Shown here piece by piece: positions 1 to 9,542 of a stretch of 64,000 bases of DNA. Source of the DNA: Thiomicrorhabdus sediminis (GTDB taxonomy: Bacteria; Pseudomonadota; Gammaproteobacteria; Thiomicrospirales; Thiomicrospiraceae); the NCBI RefSeq assembly GCF_005885815.1, contig NZ_CP040602.1, forward strand, positions 1,441,630 to 1,505,629, given 5' to 3'. Within the stretch, counting starts at the first letter, position 1; the number at the start of each line of letters is the position of its first letter. The translations under genes were made by a program, and so were the position numbers. The notes beneath the pieces are model-generated. The model was not told where the DNA came from and did no database searches. It was given only the letters and a program-made list of their open reading frames with translations.

Positions 1-376
1 CTTGAATCGGGCTACGCGAACCTTTCGCCTTATTATTGCGTGTCTTTAATACTTCACCGACATAACACAGGCGAGAGATACCTTCCGCTTTTAAACGGTT
101 GCTGACAATACGCGCAACCTGAGGCGTCATATCAGAACGAACCCCCATCATACGTCCACTTTCCTGGTCGGTAAAACGACAAGTTTCCACGGCCATATGC
201 CCAGCAGTACCGGTCAATAATGAGTCAGTGAATTCAGCGATTGGCGGTAAAACCAAATCAAAACCGGACAATTCAAAACCATCGATTAATTTACGACGAT
301 AAAGTTCCAATTTCTGGGCTTGTGGAGGAAGGAGGTCTTCTAAACCTTCGGGCGTAAACCACGTAGATTGTTGCAT
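1..376 (-). CDS. hisZ: ATP phosphoribosyltransferase regulatory subunit HisZ (N-terminal part, runs off the window)
   Basis: Reverse-strand reading gives a protein starting MQQSTWFTPEGLEDLLPPQA, followed by a class II aminoacyl-tRNA synthetase-like core with the segment SDMTPQVARIV. This is the HisZ N-terminus. HisZ is a catalytically inactive HisRS paralogue that binds the short form of HisG and is needed for the first step of histidine biosynthesis. About 125 residues are visible and the rest lies left of the window. The ATG at 376 is the natural start. The gene sits downstream of hflC and the DUF2065 gene on the same strand, as in many gammaproteobacteria where purA usually follows. HisZ is preferred over HisS because of this context and the divergent motif 2 region. 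Confidence 0.9.
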   Translation of the reverse strand, partial: MQQSTWFTPEGLEDLLPPQAQKLELYRRKLIDGFELSGFDLVLPPIAEFTDSLLTGTAGHMAVETCRFTDQESGRMMGVRSDMTPQVARIVSNRLKAEGISRLCYVGEVLKTRNNKAKGSRSPIQ

Positions 377-438
377 GTTAAAAGCTTCTTTTTGTTTATT
401 GATATCAGTTGGACTCGTTATTATAAATCAACTTGCCG

Positions 439-630
439 CTATTCACTAAAAAATAGCAGCAGAGCCAGACCAATCACAATGGAAATCAATCCCATTTTAC
501 GTAACTCGCGCTCCGACAGTAGAATGGCTTGCGCCATAATCTTGCGCCAAAGATCGGGAAACGCAAAGGGCAGCAACCCTTCGAGGATAAAAACCAGCGC
601 GATGGCTGCGATCAAAGTTGATTCAAACAT
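439..630 (-). CDS. DUF2065 family small membrane protein (YjeT-like)
   Basis: A protein of about 63 residues with two hydrophobic segments, one near the N-terminus (IAAIALVFILEGLLPFAF) and one at the C-terminus (GLISIVIGLALLLFF), separated by a basic stretch containing WRKIMAQ. This matches the DUF2065 family, small inner-membrane proteins of unknown function usually encoded between hflC and hisZ or purA, as here. The ATG at 630 (MFESTLIAA) is chosen over an in-frame TTG nine bases upstream, which would need a rarer start codon. It lies 55 bases after the hflC stop and is probably cotranscribed. A link to the HflKC membrane complex is only suggested by position. Confidence 0.85.
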   Translation of the reverse strand: MFESTLIAAIALVFILEGLLPFAFPDLWRKIMAQAILLSERELRKMGLISIVIGLALLLFFSE

Positions 631-685
631 AGGCCACAAAAAAGGTGGGATGCCCCACCTTGATTAATTTAATTAAGTTAACGAC

Positions 686-1543
686 TTATTTTGTCGAATC
701 GTTGAAGTAGTGGAAGAAGTCAGACTTAGGATCCACCAATAAAACATCCGACTTATCTTTGAAGGCTGTCTGATAAGCGTTGATACTATGATAGAAACCA
801 TAGAACTCGGCATCTTTGTTATAAGCCTTAGCGTAGATATCAGCCGCTTGGGCATCACCTTTACCGCGCAAGATCTCAGCTTCGGAATAAGCCTCTGCCA
901 AAATTACCACACGCTGACGGTCGGCATCGGCGCGAATCTTCTCAGCAGCCTCTGAACCTTTTGAACGCAAGTCCTTGGCAACACGATTACGCTCGGCTTC
1001 CATTCGACGATAAACCGATTCACTAACATCTTTGGCTAGATCGATACGCTTGATACGAACGTCTTCGATTTCAATACCGAAAGAATCCGCCGCTTTAGCG
1101 GTTGTGTTTTTGATTTTCTGTGCAATCTCAACACGCTCACCGGAAATAACTTCCTTAACGGTACGGTTACCGAATTCCGCACGCAGACCATCTTTAACAA
1201 TCTGACCTAAACGCATACCCGCTAAACGATTATCCCCGTTCATAGTGGTATAGAACTTTTCAACATCCTTAATACGCCATTTAACAAACGAATCCACCTC
1301 AAGGTTTTTCTTTTCACTGGTCAAGAAACGCTCTGCCGCGGAATCCAATGTTTGTAGACGTGAATCGAATTTGCGTACATTGTTAATAAACGGTGTTTTA
1401 AAGTGAAGACCCGGTTCAACATCCGCCTTGACGATTTCACCAAGACGTAAAACCACACCGGTTTCCCACTGGTTCACCGTATAAACTGAGCTACTACCGA
1501 TAAATAAAACGGCCGCCACAAAAATGGAAAGTAATGATTTCAT
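686..1543 (-). CDS. hflC: HflC, SPFH-domain subunit of the HflKC complex that modulates FtsH
   Basis: A 285-residue protein with one N-terminal transmembrane anchor (residues about 5-22) followed by a stomatin/prohibitin (SPFH) domain; VNQWETGVVLRLGEI is a typical opening. The middle and C-terminal part is a long charged helix rich in Ala, Glu and Arg (AEAYSEAEILRGKGDAQAA), characteristic of HflC. With HflK it forms a large membrane cage around the FtsH protease and restrains degradation of membrane proteins. The start codon overlaps the hflK stop by one base (TAATG), so the two are translationally coupled. The length is slightly shorter than E. coli HflC, and no key region appears missing. 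Confidence 0.95.
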   Translation of the reverse strand: MKSLLSIFVAAVLFIGSSSVYTVNQWETGVVLRLGEIVKADVEPGLHFKTPFINNVRKFDSRLQTLDSAAERFLTSEKKNLEVDSFVKWRIKDVEKFYTTMNGDNRLAGMRLGQIVKDGLRAEFGNRTVKEVISGERVEIAQKIKNTTAKAADSFGIEIEDVRIKRIDLAKDVSESVYRRMEAERNRVAKDLRSKGSEAAEKIRADADRQRVVILAEAYSEAEILRGKGDAQAADIYAKAYNKDAEFYGFYHSINAYQTAFKDKSDVLLVDPKSDFFHYFNDSTK

Positions 1544-2787
1544 TAACGTAGCTCCCTATTTCTTAAGTATTCACGAATATTCGGACGACTATTGCTTGAG
1601 CTATTGGTTGTCGAACTGTTGCTGGTTCCTGTTGCAGGATTTGACTGAGTATTGGCTTCAACCTTAAAAGGGACACTCACCTGGTTTTGATTAACCATTT
1701 TGTCCAATGGCAAATAAAGCAGGTTATTGCTGCTGTCAGAGCCGACAAATACTTTACTGGTCTTACCTAGCACTTCAGATACCGCATCGATATACAGACG
1801 TTTACGAGTTACTTCCGGTGCCTTTTGGTATTCCACCAAAATACTGCTGAAACGCGCCGCTTCGCCTCGCGCCTGAGCAATCACACGATCGTGATAAGCG
1901 CTGGCTTCTTCCAATTCACGGGCCGCTTTACCACGTGCCTTAGGCAAAATGTCATTCGCATAGGCTTCCGCTTCGTTAATCAAACGCTCGCGATCCTCAC
2001 GCGCCTTAACGACATCAGCAAATGCAGACTGAACCTGTTCTGGTGGCTGAGCATCCTGCAAGTTCACACTGGTGATCATTAAACCGGTGCTGTAGGTATT
2101 TAGACGTTCTTGCGACAGCTCCTGAACACGAGCCACGACTTCGTTACGACCTTCGGTCAAGACAAAGTCCATCGTGCTCTGCCCAACCACTTCACGCAAC
2201 GCACTTTCCACCACGGAACGCAATGTCTGATCTGGATCGGAAACATCGAACAGGTATTGGTTGGCACTCTCGATTTGATATTGCACCGCGATTTTCAAAT
2301 CAACGATATTTTCGTCTTTGGTCAACATCAAAGATTCATTCGGCACATTACCAGCACGGTTACGCGTATCAGAACGGTAACCAATCTCCGCGGTACGGAT
2401 CTGGTCTACGTTAACAACACGTACGGTTTCGATCGGGTAAGGCAAGTGCCAGTGCGGTCCGGCTTTGGTCTCTTCGACAAAAGCACCAAAGCGGGTAACA
2501 ACACCACGCTCGGCAGGGTCGACGATATAGATACCGGAAAGCATCCAGACAACAAAAATGACTGCAAAAATTACCGTACCACCGATACCACCTAATCCGC
2601 CACCACTGTTATTACCGAACTTGCTGCCAGCACCACCTAAGATGCTTTGCGCTTTTTTCAGTAACTCATCAATATCGTCATTATTGGATTTTTTTGGTGG
2701 TTTAGGGTCATTACCATTACCACCGGAACCGCCACCTGAGTTACCCCAAGGATCTTGTCCCGACTTACCTGGTTCATTCCAAGCCAT
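1543..2787 (-). CDS. hflK: HflK, SPFH-domain subunit of the HflKC complex
   Basis: A 414-residue protein. The N-terminus (MAWNEPGKSGQDPWG) is followed by a glycine/asparagine-rich cytoplasmic tail, one transmembrane helix at about residues 72-92, and an SPFH domain beginning IVDPAERGVVTRFGAF. A coiled-coil segment (ARGKAARELEEASAYHDRV) and a low-complexity Ser/Asn/Thr C-terminus (residues about 380-405) complete the usual HflK layout. It partners HflC in control of FtsH. The gene is separated from hflX by 255 bases, longer than other gaps in this operon, so an internal promoter is possible. The Ser/Asn-rich tail is low complexity and probably variable. Confidence 0.95.
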   Translation of the reverse strand: MAWNEPGKSGQDPWGNSGGGSGGNGNDPKPPKKSNNDDIDELLKKAQSILGGAGSKFGNNSGGGLGGIGGTVIFAVIFVVWMLSGIYIVDPAERGVVTRFGAFVEETKAGPHWHLPYPIETVRVVNVDQIRTAEIGYRSDTRNRAGNVPNESLMLTKDENIVDLKIAVQYQIESANQYLFDVSDPDQTLRSVVESALREVVGQSTMDFVLTEGRNEVVARVQELSQERLNTYSTGLMITSVNLQDAQPPEQVQSAFADVVKAREDRERLINEAEAYANDILPKARGKAARELEEASAYHDRVIAQARGEAARFSSILVEYQKAPEVTRKRLYIDAVSEVLGKTSKVFVGSDSSNNLLYLPLDKMVNQNQVSVPFKVEANTQSNPATGTSNSSTTNSSSNSRPNIREYLRNRELR

Positions 2788-2840
2788 TAATCTTTACTCC
2801 ATTGCTTTCACATTGGTTAGGATTAGAACATTTATTGATG

Positions 2841-2856
2841 CAATATTCTAATATTG
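2841..2856. repeat. Short perfect inverted repeat upstream of hflK
   Basis: CAATATT, two bases, AATATTG: a perfect 7-base inverted repeat centred about 60 bases upstream of the hflK start in the hflX-hflK gap. Size and spacing suit a dimeric regulator site, but AT-rich palindromes also arise by chance. No clear promoter pair could be placed beside it. Confidence 0.3.
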
Positions 2857-3042
2857 AAAATCTTTCGCTTATTTTAGAGTTTAAAGAGGCAAAAGTCACC
2901 TATTAAACGGCTTTATAGCTCTGCTAATGCGTATTATGACCAACAAAGCCTTGCCCTATCAGGGATTGATGAGCTTTGCTCGATAAATAACCATTATTTT
3001 TAATTCTTTACAGAGCGCCATTAAGACTTGATAACCTTTATT

Positions 3043-4353
3043 TTAGTGGGCTAAATCAGCTTCAATCAACTGTGTTGAAAGCAGCTGCGGCCAATCGCGG
3101 ATACTCTCCCACTCCTGATCACTCAAAATCATGGTAAAACAACTATTGCCTTGTTCATCAAAACCTTCTTCAACGATTGTGCCCAACTCATAAAGCTGAG
3201 CGCGCTGTTTTCCGGCGGCAACATCAAGCACCAACTTAACCTTAATAAACTGGCCTTTGAAAAAAGACCCGACCGCTTCCATCAACAGATCGACACCCAA
3301 ACCTTGCTGAGCCGAAAGCCAAACCCGCTGAGCAACACCGTTTTCATCATAATCGATCTTTGGATCTACTGCCGGTTCAAGCAGATCGATTTTATTAAAC
3401 ACCACCAACTGCGGAACATCGGTGGCCCCGACCTCATCGATAACCTCATAAACGTCCGCCATTTTTTCATCGCGATGCACATCGGCCGCATCGACCAAAT
3501 GGATCAATAGACTTGCTTCACTGGTTTCTTCCAAGGTAGAACGAAATGCGGTCACCAAATCATGCGGGATATGGCGGATAAAACCGACCGTATCGGCAAA
3601 AATAACAGGCCCTGCACCCGGCAAATGAACACGACGCAAGGTCGAATCAAGCGTCGCAAAAAGACGGTCTTCGGCGTAGACTCCGGCCGAAGTCATAAAA
3701 TTAAACAGAGTTGATTTGCCGGCATTGGTGTAGCCCACAATGGTAATGGTCGGCAGCTCTGAGCGTTTCCGCGAACGCCTACCCAAATCACGCTGTTTTC
3801 TAACGCGCTCGATTTTGGCTTCAAGCTGTTTGATACGGCCTTGTACCAAACGACGGTCGGTTTCCAACTGGGTTTCACCCGGACCGCGCGCACCGATACC
3901 ACCTTGCCTATCCAAATGGCTCCAACCTTTTACCAGTCGTGTCGCCATACGCTTTAACTGTGCCAGCTCAACCTGCAACTTCCCTTCATGGGAACGCGCA
4001 CGCTGGGCGAAGATATCCAGAATCAGACCGACACGGTCTAGAACCTGACACTCCACCAGTTGAGACAAATTGCGTTCCTGCGCGGGAGACAGGGCATGAT
4101 TAACAATAACGACATCGGCTTCATAAAGCGCTACGGCCTGTTTAACTTCTTCGGCCTTACCTTTACCGATAAAATATTTGGAGTCGGCAGTTTGCCGTTT
4201 TGTGGTGAGAAGAGTGCAGATTTCCGCACCGGCAGAATCAACCAGTTCATAAAACTCATCGAGTTCTTCACGGTCAGATTCATTATGAAAATCAACATGA
4301 ACCAGAACAGCACGCTCCAGCTCACGCCGTTCAAGGCGATCAAATAATTCCAT
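3043..4353 (-). CDS. hflX: GTPase HflX
   Basis: A 436-residue ribosome-associated GTPase. The N-terminal HflX domain (residues about 1-180) contains YFIGKGKAEEV and the basic glycine-rich segment GGIGARGPGETQLETDRR. The G domain follows, with the P-loop GYTNAGKST, the G3 motif DTVGFI and the G4 motif NKID. HflX splits stalled 70S ribosomes under heat or antibiotic stress. The gene lies between hfq and hflK, the standard gammaproteobacterial order. All nucleotide-binding motifs are intact and the length is normal for the family. Confidence 0.96.
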   Translation of the reverse strand: MELFDRLERRELERAVLVHVDFHNESDREELDEFYELVDSAGAEICTLLTTKRQTADSKYFIGKGKAEEVKQAVALYEADVVIVNHALSPAQERNLSQLVECQVLDRVGLILDIFAQRARSHEGKLQVELAQLKRMATRLVKGWSHLDRQGGIGARGPGETQLETDRRLVQGRIKQLEAKIERVRKQRDLGRRSRKRSELPTITIVGYTNAGKSTLFNFMTSAGVYAEDRLFATLDSTLRRVHLPGAGPVIFADTVGFIRHIPHDLVTAFRSTLEETSEASLLIHLVDAADVHRDEKMADVYEVIDEVGATDVPQLVVFNKIDLLEPAVDPKIDYDENGVAQRVWLSAQQGLGVDLLMEAVGSFFKGQFIKVKLVLDVAAGKQRAQLYELGTIVEEGFDEQGNSCFTMILSDQEWESIRDWPQLLSTQLIEADLAH

Positions 4354-4534
4354 TTGGGTTTTCTAACACCATCCTATAGTCAAACTGGCGCGCACTTTAA
4401 CAAATTTATAAGCGAAGTGAAATCAACCCAAGGAATTATTATTGCTTTAGTTGTCATCAAACAGAGAATTCAACGACAAAACAAAACTTTTATAATTGTT
4501 TTCGGAATCAATATGATTCGAAAGCCTATTGCAA

Positions 4535-4801
4535 TTATGCTTCGGCTTCAGCGGAATCATCTCCGCCAGTTTCATAAGGTTTTGGATCACGCATCGGAAC
4601 AATAGTTGAAATAGCGTGCTTATAAACCATCTGCGTTACATTGCTGCGCAACAAGACAACGAACTGGTCAAAAGAGTCGACTTTACCCTGTAGCTTCACA
4701 CCATTAACCAAATAAATCGAAACACTGATGCGTTCTTTACGCAACGCGTTCAAATATGGGTCCTGAATCGGCAGTGCTTTAGCCACTTTTTTATTCTCCA
4801 T
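4535..4801 (-). CDS. hfq: RNA chaperone Hfq
   Basis: An 88-residue Sm-like protein. The Sm1 region ([23 protein letters not shown]) and the Sm2 signature [10 protein letters not shown] are both present, followed by a short acidic C-terminal tail ([10 protein letters not shown]). Hfq forms a hexameric ring that pairs small RNAs with mRNAs. Two in-frame ATGs lie six bases apart; the second (4801) is chosen because an AGGA ribosome-binding site lies six bases upstream of it and would abut the first. The gene is between miaA and hflX as usual. The tail is shorter than in E. coli, which is common outside the Enterobacteriaceae. Confidence 0.95.
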   Translation of the reverse strand: MENKKVAKALPIQDPYLNALRKERISVSIYLVNGVKLQGKVDSFDQFVVLLRSNVTQMVYKHAISTIVPMRDPKPYETGGDDSAEAEA

Positions 4802-5122
4802 GATCATTCCTATTTTTTGTCATTTTATTTTATATTTATCAGCCATTGCTCTCCCCTAGCAGACAACAACTGAACTTGACCGATAACCCCTCTTACCGGC
4901 TTTGCCAAATCAATATAGCACCACTGTAACAAGCCGTTAAATCAGGCTTTAACTAATACCATTATGAATTGAGCAACTATTAAGCGAAGAGCATACCACA
5001 GTAAGCATTTTTTGTTTTATCAATTAGTTTTATTTACAAATAAGCAAAACCTTATAAACACTTAGTTACCATTAAACACATCTTGCCGCCCAACCTCTTG
5101 GCTACTTAATCCGTTACCCTGG
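4802..5122. other. miaA-hfq intergenic region (321 bases)
   Basis: No ORF with credible coding features lies here. The stretch is AT-rich and contains the hfq ribosome-binding site at its left end. Because hfq is commonly driven by promoters upstream of or within miaA, this gap is a plausible place for an hfq promoter, but I could not match a good -35/-10 pair. No obvious hairpin with a U-run was found. Confidence 0.5.
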
Positions 5123-6088
5123 TTACTCGCCAATAGACCGCTCTAACAACGCCATGGTTTTCTCGACACGCTGTTCGGGCGTGGTTTGGTACGGATCGAT
5201 TTGCAACATACCGCTTTCTTTACGCAACCAAGTCAACTGGCGTTTGGCCAGCTGCCGTGTTGCCACCACTCCTTTATGAATAAAGGTTTCATAATCGTAC
5301 TCGGCCTCTATAAAAGACCAGGCTTGACGATAACCGACACTGCGAATCGAAGTCATATCCGCATTCAGGTCACCGCGTTCATAAAGCGCTTTGACTTCTT
5401 GCAAAAAACCGTTTTCCAACATCGCCAGAAAACGCTTCTCAATCTGCTTATGCAGATTAGCGCGATCCTCTGGAATCAATGCCACTTTCAACAAGGTAAA
5501 ATCCGGCAAACCTTTTTTCGGCTGCCGGCGAAATTCGGTTAAGGATTTGCCGGTAACCTCATACACTTCTATGGCACGAATCAAACGTTGCGGGTCATTA
5601 GGGTGAATGCGTTCAGCCGATTCGGGATCAACCTGCTGCAGACGTTGGTGCAGACTTTGCGGGTTTTCTTGCCACTGCCGCTGCAACCCTTCGCGCACCG
5701 ATTCATCCGCTGAAGGTAAGTCCGACATACCCTGCTGCAACGCATTGAAATACATCATGGTTCCGCCAACCAATAACGGCAGACGATTACGCTGATAGAT
5801 TTCGTCCACTAAGCGTTTCACATCATCGACAAATTCAGATGCCGAATAGGACTCACTGGCATCATGCGTGTTTATCAAATGATGCGGTACCGCCACCAAC
5901 TCAGCCGCACTCGGCTTAGCGGTTCCTATATCCATCTGACGATAAATCAGTGCCGAATCAACACTAATGATTTCAACCGGCAACTGTTTCGCCAGCAACA
6001 TCGCTAGCTGGGTCTTACCCGAGGCGGTCGGGCCCATAATGGCAAGACATTTTCGTTGAGCAATCAATTGCTCGAGCAACTCATTCAT
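5123..6088 (-). CDS. miaA: tRNA dimethylallyltransferase MiaA
   Basis: A 321-residue enzyme that transfers a dimethylallyl group to A37 of tRNAs reading U-initial codons. The N-terminal P-loop GPTASGKTQLA, the DSALIYRQMDIGTAKP segment, the GGTMMYFNAL motif and the C-terminal RQLAKRQLTWLR segment are all typical. The ATG at 6088 (MNELLEQLIAQ) is preferred over an in-frame TTG 18 bases upstream. The gene follows mutL with a 47-base gap and precedes hfq, the conserved order. Nothing appears truncated. Confidence 0.95.
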   Translation of the reverse strand: MNELLEQLIAQRKCLAIMGPTASGKTQLAMLLAKQLPVEIISVDSALIYRQMDIGTAKPSAAELVAVPHHLINTHDASESYSASEFVDDVKRLVDEIYQRNRLPLLVGGTMMYFNALQQGMSDLPSADESVREGLQRQWQENPQSLHQRLQQVDPESAERIHPNDPQRLIRAIEVYEVTGKSLTEFRRQPKKGLPDFTLLKVALIPEDRANLHKQIEKRFLAMLENGFLQEVKALYERGDLNADMTSIRSVGYRQAWSFIEAEYDYETFIHKGVVATRQLAKRQLTWLRKESGMLQIDPYQTTPEQRVEKTMALLERSIGE

Positions 6089-6135
6089 AATAACTCTATC
6101 TATCAATTAAGATACCGCAAAGAACCGGATTCGCT

Positions 6136-8031
6136 TTACTGACCACGCATAAACAGGCTGTCCAGCTGATCCATGGATAACTGCACCCACGTAGGCCGAC
6201 CGTGGTTACACTGGTCGGAGCGCTCGGTCATTTCCATCTCGCGTAACAAAGCGTTCATTTCCGGCAGTGTCAACTGACGATTGGCACGTACCGAACCGTG
6301 ACAAGCCATGGTCGACAAGATGTGATTGATTTTCTCTTCGATGCGATCGCTTTCGCCGACAACAGCCAGATCGGCCAATACATCTTCTAACAGACCGACA
6401 ATATTGCTTTTTGCCAACAAGGCCGGTACCGCCGTGACCTTGAGGTTTTCCGGCCCCAACGCTTCAAGGGTAAACCCTAAGCGCTCAAACCAATCGGCAA
6501 ACTCCTGCCAGACTGACATTTGCGATGTTTCCAAGGCTACCGACATAGGCACTAAGAGCGGTTGTGAAATCAAACGGTCTTGCTGCCATTGCTTTTTAAA
6601 GCGCTCATAGACAATTCGTTCATGCGCTGCATGCATGTCGACCAACACCATACCGTGGGTACTTTCGGCGAGAATAAAGACCCCATGAAGCTGCGCCTTG
6701 GCAAAACCTAAACGTGGCATTTGTGCAGAGGCACTGTCTGCGTCGCCAGCAAAGCCTTGTGACTCGCTCAGTGTCGCACCTGCCTGCTGATTCTTATAAT
6801 CGGCAATCGCATTAGCCAGATTGGCATTATAGGCTGGCGCAGCGTCCTCAACTCGCGATTGCATATTCGCCGTTGGCGATTGAAACTGCATTGACTCCTG
6901 AATGGAAGGTGAAGCATTTGTATTATTAACAACAGCCTGCCCCCAACTGGCATTACCCGCAACCGTCGATTTAGAACCCGCTGCCATAACCTGATCTAAA
7001 GAAGCGCCACTACCGGCTTGTGCGACCAACGGTTTGGCGACCGCTTCACGCACACTGCGACGCAAAAAATCATAAACCCAACGTCCGTTGGCAAAACGCA
7101 CTTCATATTTGGCCGGGTGGACATTGACATCAACCAGCTCGTGCGGGATTTCAATAAACACCAAATAAGCAGGGTGCCGGCCATGATAAAGCACATCCGC
7201 ATAGGCCTGTTTCAAAGCGAAAGAAAGCAAGCGATCACGAACGATTCGACCATTGACGAAAACATACTGCATATCGGTCTGACTGCGATTAAAGGTCGGT
7301 TGACCGACCCACCCGCTGACCTTGATATCTTGCGCGGCAAAGTCAATGCGCAGCGACTGGTCGACAAAACCGGCTCCCATCAACTGGCTTAAACGTTTTT
7401 TCAAACTGACCTCATCGGTTACCGCAAAGACCTGACGCACCACCTTATTGTTGTGAACCAGCTTAAAACCGACTTCTGGACGACTTAACATGACCCGCTT
7501 GACCAACTGTTCAATATGGGAAAATTCAGTGCGTGCGGAACGTAAGAACTTCTTTCTTGCCGGCGTGTTGAAAAATAGATCGGTAACATGCACCGCGGTA
7601 CCCGGGTTTGCCGCCTTAGGCTGGGGTTCGGTCCAACGTCCGTCACCTTCGGCGGCAAGCCCCCAACCGGCCGACTCGTCTTGGGCACGACTCACGATTT
7701 CAAAACGTGAGACCGAACTGATACTGGCCAAAGCTTCACCGCGAAAACCCAAGGTTGCCACGGCCGCCAAATCGGCGCCGGTTTTGATTTTACTGGTCGC
7801 ATGTCGACTCACTGCCAACAACAATTCGTGCTGCGGAATCCCGCTGCCGTTATCGATGACACTAATCTTTTTTTCACCCCCCTCATCAATCAGAATATCG
7901 ACTTGCGTCGCCCCTGAATCGAGTGCATTCTCCAGTAATTCCTTGACTACTGAAGCGGGCCTTTCCACCACCTCACCGGCAGCGATTTGGTCAGCGAGAT
8001 AACCGGGAAGCTGTTCTATGACTTGTCTCAT
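6136..8031 (-). CDS. mutL: DNA mismatch repair protein MutL
   Basis: A 631-residue protein. The GHKL ATPase domain at the N-terminus carries the signatures ELLENALDSGA, DNGSGI, RHATSKI and GFRGEALASI. A variable Ser/Ala/Gln-rich linker spans about residues 345-430, and the C-terminal dimerisation domain contains VLVDMHAAHERIVYERFK and MACHGSVRANRQL. MutL couples MutS mismatch recognition to downstream nuclease and helicase. The C-terminal DQHAxxE endonuclease motif of many MutL proteins is replaced by DMHAAHE, so loss of endonuclease activity, as in MutH-type systems, is possible but not certain. First visible gene of the mutL-miaA-hfq operon. Confidence 0.96.
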   Translation of the reverse strand: MRQVIEQLPGYLADQIAAGEVVERPASVVKELLENALDSGATQVDILIDEGGEKKISVIDNGSGIPQHELLLAVSRHATSKIKTGADLAAVATLGFRGEALASISSVSRFEIVSRAQDESAGWGLAAEGDGRWTEPQPKAANPGTAVHVTDLFFNTPARKKFLRSARTEFSHIEQLVKRVMLSRPEVGFKLVHNNKVVRQVFAVTDEVSLKKRLSQLMGAGFVDQSLRIDFAAQDIKVSGWVGQPTFNRSQTDMQYVFVNGRIVRDRLLSFALKQAYADVLYHGRHPAYLVFIEIPHELVDVNVHPAKYEVRFANGRWVYDFLRRSVREAVAKPLVAQAGSGASLDQVMAAGSKSTVAGNASWGQAVVNNTNASPSIQESMQFQSPTANMQSRVEDAAPAYNANLANAIADYKNQQAGATLSESQGFAGDADSASAQMPRLGFAKAQLHGVFILAESTHGMVLVDMHAAHERIVYERFKKQWQQDRLISQPLLVPMSVALETSQMSVWQEFADWFERLGFTLEALGPENLKVTAVPALLAKSNIVGLLEDVLADLAVVGESDRIEEKINHILSTMACHGSVRANRQLTLPEMNALLREMEMTERSDQCNHGRPTWVQLSMDQLDSLFMRGQ

Positions 8032-8306
8032 TAAGAGGCAAAACCTTTTTGATTTGAAAACGAATTAAACACTAACTCACTTAGTGTGATTTTGTAGATA
8101 TTGAGATTATAACAAGGCAGTTTTTTTTCGCGATGCATTCTCAATAGAAAATAGCAAATATTACGTCCTGTGCCCTTAAGCTATCCTTGATAACCCCCCT
8201 AATTCTTATAGGAACCAAGAAACCACAATGATCTGACGTTTTTTAGTCGCGCTAAGACCTGTTAAAATAGACCAATCAGATCAATCGAAACGAGACTAAC
8301 AACTTC

Positions 8307-9431
8307 ATGGGCATTTTAAACGCTTTATTTGGCAACGGCATCTCCGAAGTCATGCAACAACAGATTTCCGATAAACTGGCACTGTGCATCGATTCTATCA
8401 GTCAACAATCACTACAAGAGTTGAAAGCGGTTAGCGAACTGCAACTGAAAAAAAGCAAACTAAACTGTCGAATCGACATGCCCTATGCTTGTAAAACGCT
8501 ATGGCCAAGCATTGAACAGAACCTGAGCCATGAACTTTGCCAAATTGACGGTATCGATGCGGTGCAATGCGAATTCAGCACCAAGATTGTTGCCCACGAT
8601 GCGCAAAAAGGGGTTAACCCGCTAGAAAACATCAAAAACATTATTGCCGTTGCTTCCGGCAAAGGTGGCGTTGGTAAATCGACTACTGCGGTCAACCTGG
8701 CTTTGGCATTGCAACAAGAAGGCGCTAATGTCGGTCTGCTTGATGCGGACATCTACGGACCAAGCATCCCGACCATGCTAAACATCAAAGACAAACCGCA
8801 AACCAATGACGGCAAAAGCATGCAGCCGTTGATCGCCTATGGCTTACAAGTCATGTCGATTGGCGCTCTGATTGAAGAGGATTCACCGATGATCTGGCGC
8901 GGCCCGATTGTCACCCAAACCCTTTCACAACTACTCAAAGAGACCAATTGGGACAACTTGGATTACCTGATTATCGACTTACCGCCTGGCACGGGTGATG
9001 TGCAGTTGACTCTGGCTCAACAGATTCCGGTAACCGGTGCGGTAATAGTCACAACGCCACAGCAAATTTCCCTGATTGATGCCAAAAAAGGCTTGAAAAT
9101 GTTTGAGAAAGTGGAGATTCCGGTACTCGGCATTATCGAAAACATGAGCACTCACATCTGCTCGAACTGCGGACACGAGGAAGCCATTTTCGGTTCTCAT
9201 GGCGGCGAAAACATGGCCAAACAGTATCAAGTGGATTTCTTGGGCGCCCTGCCTCTTGAAAGTCGAATCCGTGCCGAGGCCGACAGCGGCAAACCGACCG
9301 TCACCGCAGAACCAAGCAGCGATATCGCGCAAAAATACCGCCATATAGCCCATCAAATCGGAGCTAAAATCGGTATCAAAAAACGCAACTACGCCAATCT
9401 TTTCCCGAATATCGTTATCGAAAACAAATAA
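8307..9431 (+). CDS. apbC: Iron-sulfur cluster carrier ATPase Mrp/ApbC
   Basis: A 374-residue P-loop protein of the Mrp/NBP35 family, which carries and delivers Fe-S clusters. The deviant Walker A motif GKGGVGKSTTAVNLALAL is at about residues 119-136, preceded by an N-terminal domain of about 100 residues in the position of the MIP18/DUF59 domain. The segment DADIYGPSIPTML and the paired-cysteine segment CSNCGHEE (bridging cluster ligands in the dimer) are present. It starts at the ATG at 8307 and is divergent from mutL. In many gammaproteobacteria this gene is next to metG, as here with a STAS gene between. A rho-independent terminator follows at once. Confidence 0.95.
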   Translation: MGILNALFGNGISEVMQQQISDKLALCIDSISQQSLQELKAVSELQLKKSKLNCRIDMPYACKTLWPSIEQNLSHELCQIDGIDAVQCEFSTKIVAHDAQKGVNPLENIKNIIAVASGKGGVGKSTTAVNLALALQQEGANVGLLDADIYGPSIPTMLNIKDKPQTNDGKSMQPLIAYGLQVMSIGALIEEDSPMIWRGPIVTQTLSQLLKETNWDNLDYLIIDLPPGTGDVQLTLAQQIPVTGAVIVTTPQQISLIDAKKGLKMFEKVEIPVLGIIENMSTHICSNCGHEEAIFGSHGGENMAKQYQVDFLGALPLESRIRAEADSGKPTVTAEPSSDIAQKYRHIAHQIGAKIGIKKRNYANLFPNIVIENK

Positions 9432-9439
9432 ACGCCGAC

Positions 9440-9479
9440 AACCTCCAAATAGTCACTTGGAGGTTTGCTTAATTTTTTC
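9440..9479 (+). terminator. Rho-independent terminator after apbC
   Basis: Perfect 9-base stem (AACCTCCAA / TTGGAGGTT) with an 8-base loop, followed after a few bases by a run of six T. It lies nine bases past the apbC stop, in the correct orientation for apbC. Confidence 0.85.
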
Positions 9480-9542
9480 AGAACAGCGATTTGCTTGACA
9501 AAGCTCATGGCAAACCGGACTTGGAATTCCTTTAGAAAGCCT